From: Vampirovibrionales bacterium
Lineage (GTDB): Bacteria > Cyanobacteriota > Vampirovibrionia > Vampirovibrionales > Vampirovibrionaceae
Assembly: GCA_029866025.1 (NCBI GenBank)
Contig: JARXAD010000002.1
Coordinates: 237,688-301,687, forward strand
Length of the DNA stretch: 64,000 nt
Reading direction: 5' to 3'
Shown here: piece after piece, positions 54,068 through 62,783 of the stretch
Layout of the letters: every line of letters starts with the position of its first letter
Position numbering within the stretch: the first letter of the stretch is position 1
The notes under the pieces: generated by a model
Databases searched by the model: none
The model's input: the letters and a program-made list of their open reading frames with translations, nothing else
What the model was told of the DNA's origin: nothing
Position numbers and translations under genes: made by a program

Positions 54068-55408
54068 TTACCGATCCACTTCAGGCAAAATAATATCCAA
54101 GCTACCAAAAATAGCCATTAAATCGGGGTACAAATTGCCAATCATCAAGCTAGGTAAAATGGTTAGGTTGCTAAACGACGCCCCACGCCATTTGACGCGA
54201 TACGCCTTGGGCGTGCCATCGCTTATTACATAACAACCCAGCAAGCCACGCGGCGATTCTACCTGTGAGTAAGCCTCACCCGCAGGGGGCTTAAAGGTCA
54301 TCAAATTCACTTTTTGCCCATACGTTTGCCAATCAGCGTTAATGACAGGAATGGTTTTTTCAGCCAAGGTCACATCGGCCGCAACGGGTTCTTGCTCTTG
54401 TTTTTTGGCCAAAGCCACGCGTTTTTGAGCTTCTTTAATCTCGTTGGCCACGACATCCACCTCGGCCTGAATTTTTTTTACTTCTGCCGTATCGCCGCCG
54501 GGCATGTTATCCAAGGCTTGATGAATGATTTTTAGCGATTCCCGCATCTCGGCCATACGCACTTTATAGCGGGCGTACACATCCCCAACCGATTCCGTGG
54601 GGACATCAAAGGTAAAATCTTCGTAGCTACTGTAGGGTTGGGTTTTGCGTAAATCGTTATCCACGCCGCACGCACGCATCGCAGGGCCAGTCACGCCGTA
54701 ATCCAAGCAATCTTGCAAGTTAAACAAGCCCACACCCAAGCAACGATCGAGAATAATGGGGTTTTTGGTGGCAATGGCTTCGTATTCGTCAAAACGAGCC
54801 GGCAACTCGTTAATAACGCCACGCACTTGATCCAACCAGCCCACAGGCATATCGGCATTCACGCCGCCAAAGCGGAAATAGTTGTACATCATGCGAGCGC
54901 CTGTCAGCTCTTCAAACAAATCGAAGATAGCTTCGCGGTCACGAAAAGCATAAAAGAAGGGGCTGGTGGCGCCCAAATCCAATAAAAACGTACCAAACCA
55001 CAACAAATGAGACGTAATGCGGTTTAATTCCATGCAAATGACACGGATGTACTGAACCCGCTTAGGCACTTTTAAATTGGCAATGCCTTCCAAGGCCGTA
55101 ACATACGCATAGTGATCGAAAAAGGAGGAAAGATATTCCACCCGATCGATGGTGGGCTGGTACTGAAAATACGAACGCCCTTCTGCCATTTTTTCTTTAC
55201 TACGGTGCAAGTAGCCAATCACTGGCTCCATGTCTTTCACAATTTCGCCGTTAATAGTGGTTACCAGCCGCAACACGCCGTGGGTACTGGGATGTTGGGG
55301 GCCAATGTTGATGACCATGTCTTCCGTAGACAAGCCTTGATCGAAGGTGACCCCTTGCAAGCTACTAAAGCCGGGTTTTTCTGGAAGTTCAAGTTGGGGG
55401 ATGGCCAT
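54068..55408 (-). CDS. nuoD: Complex I subunit NuoD (49 kDa homolog) with coiled-coil insertion
   Basis: Hydrogenase-like subunit lining the quinone cavity; GPQHPSTHGVLRL at the N-terminus, IGYLHRSKEKMAEGR, YVTALEGIANL, and RGLLGCYVISDGTPKAYRVKWRGASFSNL and GSLDIILPEVDR at the end. After MPGGD there are about 45 extra residues (forward about 54330-54500), alternating Lys/Glu/Ala and predicted coiled coil, not present in usual 400-residue homologs. ATG 55408 has AAAGG nine nt upstream. nuoH follows after 67 bp, with no room for nuoEFG. Confidence 0.96.
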   Translation of the reverse strand: MAIPQLELPEKPGFSSLQGVTFDQGLSTEDMVINIGPQHPSTHGVLRLVTTINGEIVKDMEPVIGYLHRSKEKMAEGRSYFQYQPTIDRVEYLSSFFDHYAYVTALEGIANLKVPKRVQYIRVICMELNRITSHLLWFGTFLLDLGATSPFFYAFRDREAIFDLFEELTGARMMYNYFRFGGVNADMPVGWLDQVRGVINELPARFDEYEAIATKNPIILDRCLGVGLFNLQDCLDYGVTGPAMRACGVDNDLRKTQPYSSYEDFTFDVPTESVGDVYARYKVRMAEMRESLKIIHQALDNMPGGDTAEVKKIQAEVDVVANEIKEAQKRVALAKKQEQEPVAADVTLAEKTIPVINADWQTYGQKVNLMTFKPPAGEAYSQVESPRGLLGCYVISDGTPKAYRVKWRGASFSNLTILPSLMIGNLYPDLMAIFGSLDIILPEVDR

Positions 55409-55490
55409 ACACCAGTACCTTTAGAAAGATTGGATTTATCAAAATGCTGTGAACGTTGCGTTAATGCCAGTAGAGTGGGGCCGCTTGCGA

Positions 55491-56042
55491 TCAGCGACGG
55501 TTCCACACCAGGCGAGGATCTTCTTCATTGTAGTCTTTGCGCAGGGGGTGCCCGACCCAATCCACCGGCATTAAAATGCGACGCAAATCGGGGTGGCCGC
55601 AGTAAATAATGCCCATTAAGTCGTAGCTTTCGCGCTCATGCCAATTAGCAGCAGGCCACACCGACACTAAACTGGGGCATTCTTCGGCTTCATCCACTTG
55701 CACCTTTAGCGCCACAGTGGTGTTGGTGGCCAACGAAAACACATGGGCCACGGATTCACGGTGGGTTTTCATATCCACACCGGATACAGACAGCAGCAAG
55801 TCAAAAGATGCCTCGTCTTTAAGCACCTGGGCAGCGCCCAACAGCTCCGTTAGAGCAAAAGACATCGATTCATTGCCCAAGGCGTCCTTGCCCAAGGCGG
55901 TAGGATGGAACCCTTTGGATTGCAACAATTGACCCAGAGGCCCTTGAGGAATCTCAGGGGTAGTTGTGGCCTCGGGCACAGGCGCTTCCGCAGAAGCGGC
56001 AGGGCTAGAGATGGGGTTAGATGGGTTGGCGGACTCGCTCAT
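55491..56042 (-). CDS. nuoC: Complex I subunit NuoC (30 kDa homolog)
   Basis: Peripheral subunit bound to NuoD. The signature is [36 protein letters not shown] at the C-terminus. The first 40 residues are Pro/Ala/Ser/Thr-rich and probably a disordered extension. The start overlaps the end of nuoB by 26 bp, which suggests coupled translation. 183 aa. Confidence 0.94.
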   Translation of the reverse strand: MSESANPSNPISSPAASAEAPVPEATTTPEIPQGPLGQLLQSKGFHPTALGKDALGNESMSFALTELLGAAQVLKDEASFDLLLSVSGVDMKTHRESVAHVFSLATNTTVALKVQVDEAEECPSLVSVWPAANWHERESYDLMGIIYCGHPDLRRILMPVDWVGHPLRKDYNEEDPRLVWNRR

Positions 56043-56748
56043 GGCGGAATTTATTATTTCCTCGAACTAAACGACCTTGGCTACGCAAGGCTTCCACATT
56101 GTAACCGTGGGTTTGAACACCCCAGTGCATAAAATCAGCTTCTGTATCACCATCGCGCGGCAACAACACTTCGCCTTCGCCCAGCTGTACACGAGGCACA
56201 TGAAGGGCGGCACGTTTACGACGCGTGGCAATGCTTTCGGTACGGATTTTCTTTTGCAACAAAATCAGCGCATCCAGCAGCGCTTCTGGGCGAGGCGGGC
56301 AACCCGGCACATACACATCCACCGGCACCAAACGGTCCACACCGCGCACCACAGAATACGAATCGTTCTCGTACATGCCACCTGTAACAGTGCAGGCACC
56401 CATCGCAATCACGTATTTGGGCTCCGGCATTTGCTCGTACAAACGCACCAACGCCGGTGCCATTTTGTGGGTAATGGTCCCGGCGGTAATCATTAAGTCG
56501 GATTGTCTGGGGGTGGCACGGAATACTTCCGAGCCAAAGCGAGAAATATCAAAGGTAGAGGCCGAAGTGGACATCATTTCAATGCCGCAACAGCTGGTAG
56601 CAAACACCATCGGCCACACCGAGTTAGAATGTCCCCAGTTGTAGAGAGCGTCAATGGTGGTGGTAATCACACCGGCGCTCTCCAACAAATTTTGGAGCGA
56701 GGTAATCGCCGTGTTTTCCCGATTGTCTGCGAAGGTATCCATGGTCAT
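56017..56748 (-). CDS. nuoB: Complex I subunit NuoB (N2 cluster)
   Basis: Carries the terminal N2 [4Fe-4S] cluster that reduces quinone. Ligands: adjacent C53-C54 in [15 protein letters not shown]119 in [24 protein letters not shown]150 in [14 protein letters not shown]. At 243 aa it is longer than usual; a basic tail of about 70 residues follows the C150 region. ATG 56748 is used, with GGAT upstream. Confidence 0.96.
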   Translation of the reverse strand: MTMDTFADNRENTAITSLQNLLESAGVITTTIDALYNWGHSNSVWPMVFATSCCGIEMMSTSASTFDISRFGSEVFRATPRQSDLMITAGTITHKMAPALVRLYEQMPEPKYVIAMGACTVTGGMYENDSYSVVRGVDRLVPVDVYVPGCPPRPEALLDALILLQKKIRTESIATRRKRAALHVPRVQLGEGEVLLPRDGDTEADFMHWGVQTHGYNVEALRSQGRLVRGNNKFRHERVRQPI

Positions 56749-56778
56749 GTCATCAATCCAAAGTCTATTGTAAGACTG

Positions 56779-57168
56779 CTACTGCCAACGAAGCGCGCCT
56801 TTACGCCACGCGTAAATCACACCCAGCAATAAAATATCCACAAACAGGTACATAATCACCAAACCACGAACCCCCAAGGAGTCAAAGGTAATGGCCCAAG
56901 GAAAGAGAAAGGCGGTTTCAATATCAAACAAGATAAAGAGCAACGCGTAGAGGTAAAACTTCACATCAAACTGAATGTGAGCATCGCCAAAGGTGGGCAT
57001 CCCTGATTCATAGGTGGTGTACTTAAGGGCTGTGGGGCTTTTAAATTGGACAATCTGGGCAATTCCCATCAACAAGAAGGGCAAGGCCATACCGCCAATA
57101 AGCAACACAAACAGCAACGGAAACCCGGTAAGATGAAAATGTGTTTGAGAGAGAGCCATGGGATGCAT
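56779..57168 (-). CDS. nuoA: Complex I subunit NuoA
   Basis: First gene of the operon. Three-helix membrane subunit; YESGMPTFGDAHIQFDVKFYLYALLFILFDIETAFLFPWA carries the family Glu/Asp sites (FDIE). 129 aa from ATG 57168; ATG 57159 is possible. Only a weak ribosome site. The operon promoter is expected in 57169-57345, but I cannot place it with confidence. Confidence 0.94.
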   Translation of the reverse strand: MHPMALSQTHFHLTGFPLLFVLLIGGMALPFLLMGIAQIVQFKSPTALKYTTYESGMPTFGDAHIQFDVKFYLYALLFILFDIETAFLFPWAITFDSLGVRGLVIMYLFVDILLLGVIYAWRKGALRWQ

Positions 57169-57329
57169 GGGAATAAGTACCAAAAGAATTCATAACAGGA
57201 TCAATCACCCAAAATGGGGAGTGAACACCCGCCAGTGTACCTGCCCCAACACAAGGGGGCAAGCCGGTTGCATGACTTTGGCGATAGAGCCCTTACACTG
57301 GAACTCTGTGAGACCTCGTGTGTCTGAGG

Positions 57330-57335
57330 GACAAT
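57330..57335 (+). promoter_or_regulatory. GACAAT -10-like box upstream of exported TPR gene
   Basis: GGACAATAAAAG resembles the GTACAATAAAAG box of the first Cys-cluster gene. It is 100 nt from the ATG at 57436. No clear -35. Confidence 0.3.
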
Positions 57336-57435
57336 AAAAGAAGCAATGCTCGTTAGAAATCCTCGTTTATGCTCCTTCCCAGCCTCGTTGCTCCTTGATA
57401 CATTCCAATCCATATTGGCCAGGATCTTCCCCACA

Positions 57436-59403
57436 ATGCCTCAACTTTACTCTCCCCAAAAATCTCTCCTCTGTCTTTTCATGCTGCTTGCTATCGCAGC
57501 AGGCCTATCAACGCAGGCTTTTTCTCAAGAAACTTCCTCAGGCTACACCTATGAGGAAACGTCGGTGGCACCTTCGGAGAACGCCACTACGGTGATGGAC
57601 GACGCCACGTTGGATGTGGACCCCTTAATTGAAGCCAAACAACTGATAGCTTCAGGGAAAAGCCGACAAGCAAAAGCCATTTTAGAAGCCTTATTAACCC
57701 AAAACCAAGTAAAAGGGCCTCGAGCCATTGAAACCCGCATGGCCTTAGGGGCCATCGCCCGAGACAACGGGCAACCCGCCGAGGCCCGCCGCCACTTGGA
57801 GCTGGCGTTGCGCTTGAACCCCAACAACCCCAAGGTATTGGCCGAATTGGGTTACTTGTTCACTTTGGCCAGCGTGGATGATTACCATCCCAACCACACT
57901 ATGAGCGCCAAAGCCGATGAATTTTTTACCAATGCCGAGCGCCTCAACGCCAAAGATTCGTGGGTTCTCCTTCGACGAGCAGACCAAGCGCGATTAAACC
58001 TGGAAACGTCTCACCAACCCATTGATATCGCTACCTGGCAGCGCTTGGATACCCAATACCAAGCCGCCGAAAATGCGGGGGCTCCTCCCGAAGACTCTGC
58101 CCCCGGCCGTTTGGCGGTCTGGATTGCCTTAGCACCCCTTCAGCACCAGCGCTTTGATGACGCCATTGGCCCCATATTATACGAACTAGACAAAGCCCCT
58201 ACTCATGCAGGGTACCGTTTATTACTAGCCCGTTGGTATGCCGCCCAACAGCAAACCACCCCCGCTTTGCAACAAGCCTTACTAGCGGTGGAAGCCTCTG
58301 AAACCGTTCAACCTGCTACCTTAACCTTGGTGGCCCAACTGTACGAACGCCTCGGTGACACCGCCAACGCCCGACAATTTTACGAGCGTGTGTTGCAAGA
58401 GGCCCCCAACCACACCCCCACATTGATAGCCTTGGGCGACTTACTGGTGGCCCAGAACCAAAGCGAAGAAGGCCTGGCCTATTTGCGCCAAGCCATGACC
58501 AACGAACCTCAGCGCTTGGAACAACGGCTAACTGCAGCACAAGAAGCTATCAGAGACGAGCACACTACCGAAGGTTTGCGGCGCTTAACGCCCATTCTTC
58601 AATTAACGGAGGGGGTCATTGCCAACCCTGAGCTCTTTGACCCTATTCGCAAGCGTGCCTTGCATGCCGCCGCCAATGCCATTAGCCTGGATGCCTTTTA
58701 CGGCAAGCCGCCTGTCAATACCCCACCCGTTGTGGCCCAAGCCTTGCAAACCGCTGTTAATGATTCAGACCCATTGATTAAGCTGGACGGTTTGAAGTTT
58801 TTAAATGCCCGCGCCGGTCGTTCTTCGTTAACATGGTCTACCGAACTGAAAGGACCCTTGGAGCAAATTTTATTGGTGAGCAGCTCCCTCGCATCAGATG
58901 CCTTGGCCAGTGGAGAAGCCTTGTTTTTGCTGCAACAATACCCCCAAGCCAACCGCGCACTGGATGGGGTGGAAGGCAATACGGCTCAAGAGTATCTGGA
59001 AAACGGGGATCGCTTGTTGGGCATCCAAGCCATGACAGCTGCTACGGCTCAGTATCAACGAGGGTTAACCTTAAGCCCACTGGCGGCCTTATCTCAAGGT
59101 TTAAAAAAAGTGCAAGAAAAACGCCGCCTAGCTGAGCAACGTATTGTACAGGGTAATGGCGCCTATGATGGCAAACAATTTACGGCTGCGCTAGAACAGT
59201 ACATGGATGCCAAAAAACTCTACCCCGACTGGGACTTGCCATGGATTCGCTTGGGCGACACCCACTTTGCCCTCAAACAGTACCAGCCCGCTTTAGATGC
59301 TTATGAGCAAGCCGTTCGAATTAACCCCAGCTATTTGGCAGGCCCAGCCTTTAAAAAACGCTTAGACAGCCTTCGTAAAAAAGCAGCTAAAAACAGAAAA
59401 TAA
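57436..59403 (+). CDS. Exported tetratricopeptide repeat protein, 655 aa
   Basis: A signal peptide (LLCLFMLLAIAAGLSTQAFS) is followed by TPR-like hairpins across most of the protein, clearest at about residues 60-140, 230-350 and 560-640 (ARRHLELALRLNPNNPKVLAELGYLF; YQPALDAYEQAVRINPSYLAG). The middle section (about 350-540) is helical but irregular. It is likely periplasmic or envelope-bound and scaffold-like; the partner is unknown. ATG 57436 has AGGATC 11 nt upstream, and an earlier start at 57346 would put the signal peptide internally. Divergent from nuoA. Confidence 0.85.
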   Translation: MPQLYSPQKSLLCLFMLLAIAAGLSTQAFSQETSSGYTYEETSVAPSENATTVMDDATLDVDPLIEAKQLIASGKSRQAKAILEALLTQNQVKGPRAIETRMALGAIARDNGQPAEARRHLELALRLNPNNPKVLAELGYLFTLASVDDYHPNHTMSAKADEFFTNAERLNAKDSWVLLRRADQARLNLETSHQPIDIATWQRLDTQYQAAENAGAPPEDSAPGRLAVWIALAPLQHQRFDDAIGPILYELDKAPTHAGYRLLLARWYAAQQQTTPALQQALLAVEASETVQPATLTLVAQLYERLGDTANARQFYERVLQEAPNHTPTLIALGDLLVAQNQSEEGLAYLRQAMTNEPQRLEQRLTAAQEAIRDEHTTEGLRRLTPILQLTEGVIANPELFDPIRKRALHAAANAISLDAFYGKPPVNTPPVVAQALQTAVNDSDPLIKLDGLKFLNARAGRSSLTWSTELKGPLEQILLVSSSLASDALASGEALFLLQQYPQANRALDGVEGNTAQEYLENGDRLLGIQAMTAATAQYQRGLTLSPLAALSQGLKKVQEKRRLAEQRIVQGNGAYDGKQFTAALEQYMDAKKLYPDWDLPWIRLGDTHFALKQYQPALDAYEQAVRINPSYLAGPAFKKRLDSLRKKAAKNRK

Positions 59404-59411
59404 CTTTGGGC

Positions 59412-60443
59412 TTAGGCGTTTAAGGCTAGAGTCGCTTTTTGTTTAATTGACCTCTCTGTAGGTAGGGCTTTTAGCATCTCTGGGTCTAATGGAGCCGATT
59501 CAAAAGCCCTCAATAACACCACTCCTATCAATCCCGCTGTTTCCACTACCGATTTTTGCAATAACTCCTGAATGTCCCCTTGCCAACCTTCTAACTCAGT
59601 CACCCCTCGATTAGTGAAGGTCGAATCGCTATTTTGGCGTTTGGGTTTAATCAGTTTAAACATATCAAATAGCCTCAAATAATTCTTAGCTGCTACTTTT
59701 TCCGCCACCGGCTTCAAGCTTTCTTCATTCCGATGCTTCTCTATCCATGAAGCGGTACTTTTTATCAGGCGTTCTTTAGCAATAGCGCCACAAATCGGAA
59801 GCTTTTCTATCCATTTATGCAAATCCACAATGGATCCATTGTGTAAGGGTACGGGCCAAGAATAATCACGGGTCAGGTGAAAGGGTTGTCCTGCATCCAC
59901 CAAGTGCATAATTTTACCCACCCATTTAACAATGGTCTCTTTGTTTTGAGGTGTTTGAGTGAGGGCCTCCAACAACTGCTGACGATAATAGGCCAAAAGC
60001 CCTAACACATTTTTAGGCGAACCCCATATACGCTGGGACCAAAGGCCTAAATCGTTTTTCAGAGCCGCTTCCATCACTTTTTTTTGAGAGTTTTTAAATT
60101 TTTTCTCAACCGATTTCCAAGTAATATCCCCAGCGGCATAACTTAAGGAACGAGGATTTTCCAAATAATCAATATCATCCAAATGAATAAAATGCCTCAA
60201 TCGATTTGAATCTTCTGCCTCGCAGACTATTTGAATGGCCGTGTGGTTGGCTTTTATAAACGCTTTTAACGGATGATCCTTTGGCAACGCTTTGTACAAA
60301 ATTTCATTGATTTGCTCATGCTGATTCCATCCCCAACCAAATTGTACCGTTCCAGGCTTAGGCAATGGCTTTTTTTGAACCGCCTGGTTACGTTTCACTG
60401 GCAGTCCTGAGATTATTGGACACGACAACGTCAACCCCGTCAC
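59412..60443 (-). CDS. Zinc phospholipase C / S1-P1 nuclease-like protein
   Basis: Appears to have the metal-ligand scheme of the phospholipase C/S1-P1 nuclease fold: WGWNQHEQI (Trp/His at the N-terminus), HFIHLDDIDYL (His and Asp), HLVDAGQPFH (matching HxxxDxxxxxH but one residue shorter in the first spacing), and DLHKWIEK (H-x3-E). Three zinc ions would be expected. It is 343 aa. The first 36 residues contain no strong signal peptide, unusual for the secreted members. GTG 60443 is strongly supported by GGGGAGG eight nt upstream. The protein is Lys- and Trp-rich and A+T-richer than its neighbours. The substrate is unknown. Confidence 0.6.
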   Translation of the reverse strand: MTGLTLSCPIISGLPVKRNQAVQKKPLPKPGTVQFGWGWNQHEQINEILYKALPKDHPLKAFIKANHTAIQIVCEAEDSNRLRHFIHLDDIDYLENPRSLSYAAGDITWKSVEKKFKNSQKKVMEAALKNDLGLWSQRIWGSPKNVLGLLAYYRQQLLEALTQTPQNKETIVKWVGKIMHLVDAGQPFHLTRDYSWPVPLHNGSIVDLHKWIEKLPICGAIAKERLIKSTASWIEKHRNEESLKPVAEKVAAKNYLRLFDMFKLIKPKRQNSDSTFTNRGVTELEGWQGDIQELLQKSVVETAGLIGVVLLRAFESAPLDPEMLKALPTERSIKQKATLALNA

Positions 60444-60572
60444 CGGCGTTACCTCCCCACGTGCTTCTCTCGGAATTTATTTATTACCAGCATGCCTCAT
60501 CAGTGATGACAACTGTCGATCGAGGGCGTGACGGTAATGAGACATGTCACGGACACTTTGTCATCAAAGGCC

Positions 60573-61817
60573 TTAATGGCCTGAGGATTTCATAAAATTG
60601 GGCTTGCTCGGTTCTACCATTGGGCGCGCGGGTACCATTTGATGGCTTTGCTGACCATTGCTTGTATCCGTTCGCTGAATAACCACCCGCGCAGGCCCCT
60701 GACTCGAGTTATCACTGGTTTCGCTGAGCACCAACTGAGACTGAAGTCGGTTGGGTTTGGGCGGTAAGGCTTTGGGTACAAAGGATCCACTGGACTGACT
60801 ACTCAAATCAGCGGCAGCCACTTTTGGGGAAATCTCCACACCGGCTGCTTCCCCATGAGGTTTAATCACCAAGGTTTTTTTAGGCTTTTCTGCTGGTGTT
60901 TTAACACGATTGGGATCGGTGTAGAGCAAAAATTCAATGCGACGGTTTTCATTACGCCCTTGCGCCGTGGCATTGGGCTTTAGCGGCTGGGTTTCGGCAA
61001 ATCCTGCTGCCGACAGCTGATGAGAATTAAAGCCCTGACTCTGAATAAGGTACCGCACCACCGCACTGGCACGTGCGGTAGACAATTCCCAATTACTAGG
61101 ATACTGAACCGAGCGAATGGCTTGATTATCGGTGTGGCCTTCCACCTGAATGAGATAATTAACCGCCATGGGCTTTAGCTTGGCTGCCACCATAGCAATT
61201 ATTTGTTGGGCCTGGGGCCGTAAATTCGCAGCCCCAGAGCCAAACAATACCCGGCTATTAATACGTAAGCGAACGCCCCGCTTATCGCGTTCCACTTCTA
61301 TATCGGGCGAGGTTTCGTTGCCTTGGCCGTTGGGGCGCTCTGTGGCTAATTTGCCTTCTCCGCCGGAGCCTTCGCCAGCAGCGGCGGCGGCCTCTATAGC
61401 TTTTTGAAGACCCTCGAGTTCTTTATTGAGTTCTTGGGCAATGGTATTTAAGCCTTCTTCCCCGCTGGGTGGCTGTTCCACCTCGGTTTGGCCTTTTTTT
61501 TCTACCAAGCTTTTAAAGTCGCCCATGACCCCATCTCCCGATGAGTTACGATCGGGGCTGGCAAGGTTGGTTATGTTGGTGGGGGCTCCTTTGCCAGAAG
61601 CCGACAGCAGGGATTTTACCCCGTGCATTAAGCTTTGATCTTGAAACCCTTGGCGGATTCCATTCATCACTTCTTTTTCAGCGGTAGAGCTTTCCGCTTT
61701 GGCCAGGGCGTATAGCGCCGTAAAGGTGGCAAACAGCAGGGTCATAAAATCGGCATACGACACCACCCAGCGTTCCAGGTTTTCGTGTGGGGCATGTTTA
61801 TGCTTTTTACCGCTCAT
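60573..61817 (-). CDS. motB: Flagellar stator protein MotB
   Basis: Stator subunit that anchors MotA to peptidoglycan. SYADFMTLLFATFTALYAL holds the proton-binding Asp D23 at the start of the only membrane helix. A long linker rich in Gly/Ala/Glu follows, then an OmpA-like peptidoglycan-binding domain (VEGHTDNQ about 245, and NWELSTARASAVVRYL). The C-terminal 100 residues are Pro/Ser/Lys-rich and extra compared with ordinary MotB of 260-310 aa. ATG 61817 follows motA by 41 bp. Confidence 0.92.
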   Translation of the reverse strand: MSGKKHKHAPHENLERWVVSYADFMTLLFATFTALYALAKAESSTAEKEVMNGIRQGFQDQSLMHGVKSLLSASGKGAPTNITNLASPDRNSSGDGVMGDFKSLVEKKGQTEVEQPPSGEEGLNTIAQELNKELEGLQKAIEAAAAAGEGSGGEGKLATERPNGQGNETSPDIEVERDKRGVRLRINSRVLFGSGAANLRPQAQQIIAMVAAKLKPMAVNYLIQVEGHTDNQAIRSVQYPSNWELSTARASAVVRYLIQSQGFNSHQLSAAGFAETQPLKPNATAQGRNENRRIEFLLYTDPNRVKTPAEKPKKTLVIKPHGEAAGVEISPKVAAADLSSQSSGSFVPKALPPKPNRLQSQLVLSETSDNSSQGPARVVIQRTDTSNGQQSHQMVPARPMVEPSKPNFMKSSGH

Positions 61818-61858
61818 AACAGGCGATGACTACTCCGCTAATCTGTAACCAGATGAAA

Positions 61859-62629
61859 CTACAATTCCACAAGCTCAAGCGCTTGCTTGGCTGGCAAGAA
61901 CACCATCAGTTTTTCTTTAATAAAATTGGGGCTTTCTCCCGCCTGAATGGATAAAATGGCCTCAATCATCATTTGGCGTACCAAAATACTGGACTTGCCC
62001 TTAAATTTAATTTTTCCAGCCATGGGCAAACAAATTAGGTTGGCGGCCCCTACCCCGTATACCGTAGCTACGAAGGCAACAGCAATACCGCCCCCCAATT
62101 TACTGGGGTCGTTTAGGTTACCCATAACGTGAATAAGCCCCAACACCGCCCCAATAATACCTACGCAGGGGGCTAGCGCTCCAAAATCTTCCAATACTTT
62201 GGCACTGTGGCCAATTTCTTCTTCGTACATGCCCAGTTGGGTTTCTAATAAATCACGCAGCAAGTGGGGATCCGTTCCGTCGGTCATCAATTCCATGCCT
62301 TTGCGTAAAAAAGGCTCTTGAATTTCTTTAATATCGTTTTGAAGGGCTAAAATGCCTTCTTTACGGGCTTTTTGGGCAATGCCAATCATCATTTTGGCAA
62401 TTTCTAAGGGGTTATCTTTACTGGCTAAAAATACCTTTAGGCCCCATTCCATAGAATGTTGCAATTCATCGCCTCGGTGGCACAGCACCACAGCACCCAC
62501 GGTGCCAAAAATAACAATCAAAAAAGCTGTCGGCTGAATCAAGGCATCAGGACTCAAACCTTCCAGCACAGCCCCTAATAAAATGGAGCCAATGCCCACT
62601 AAGAGACCAATAATCGACGTTAAATCCAT
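61859..62629 (-). CDS. motA: Flagellar stator protein MotA
   Basis: Four-helix stator subunit. A helix-loop GGGIAVAFVATVYGVGAANLICLPMAGKI and cytoplasmic charged loop (about 80-150) with RKEGILALQ match the MotA/ExbB group; Pro in VGIIGAVLGLIHVM-like segment. ATG 62629 has AAGGA nine nt upstream; GTG 62635 is only three nt from it. It is the first gene of the motAB pair. Confidence 0.94.
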   Translation of the reverse strand: MDLTSIIGLLVGIGSILLGAVLEGLSPDALIQPTAFLIVIFGTVGAVVLCHRGDELQHSMEWGLKVFLASKDNPLEIAKMMIGIAQKARKEGILALQNDIKEIQEPFLRKGMELMTDGTDPHLLRDLLETQLGMYEEEIGHSAKVLEDFGALAPCVGIIGAVLGLIHVMGNLNDPSKLGGGIAVAFVATVYGVGAANLICLPMAGKIKFKGKSSILVRQMMIEAILSIQAGESPNFIKEKLMVFLPAKQALELVEL

Positions 62630-62783
62630 CGTCACGTATCCTTACGGTTAGTACCCAAGGGTGATAAAGCAGCCATACAAAGCAACTTTCACAAAAATCC
62701 ATACCAATACCGTGTGTCAAAAACACACCGAATCCGGCCCCCTGATTGTAACGATCCTCTCATGCCGATGGATCAGTTACGCC

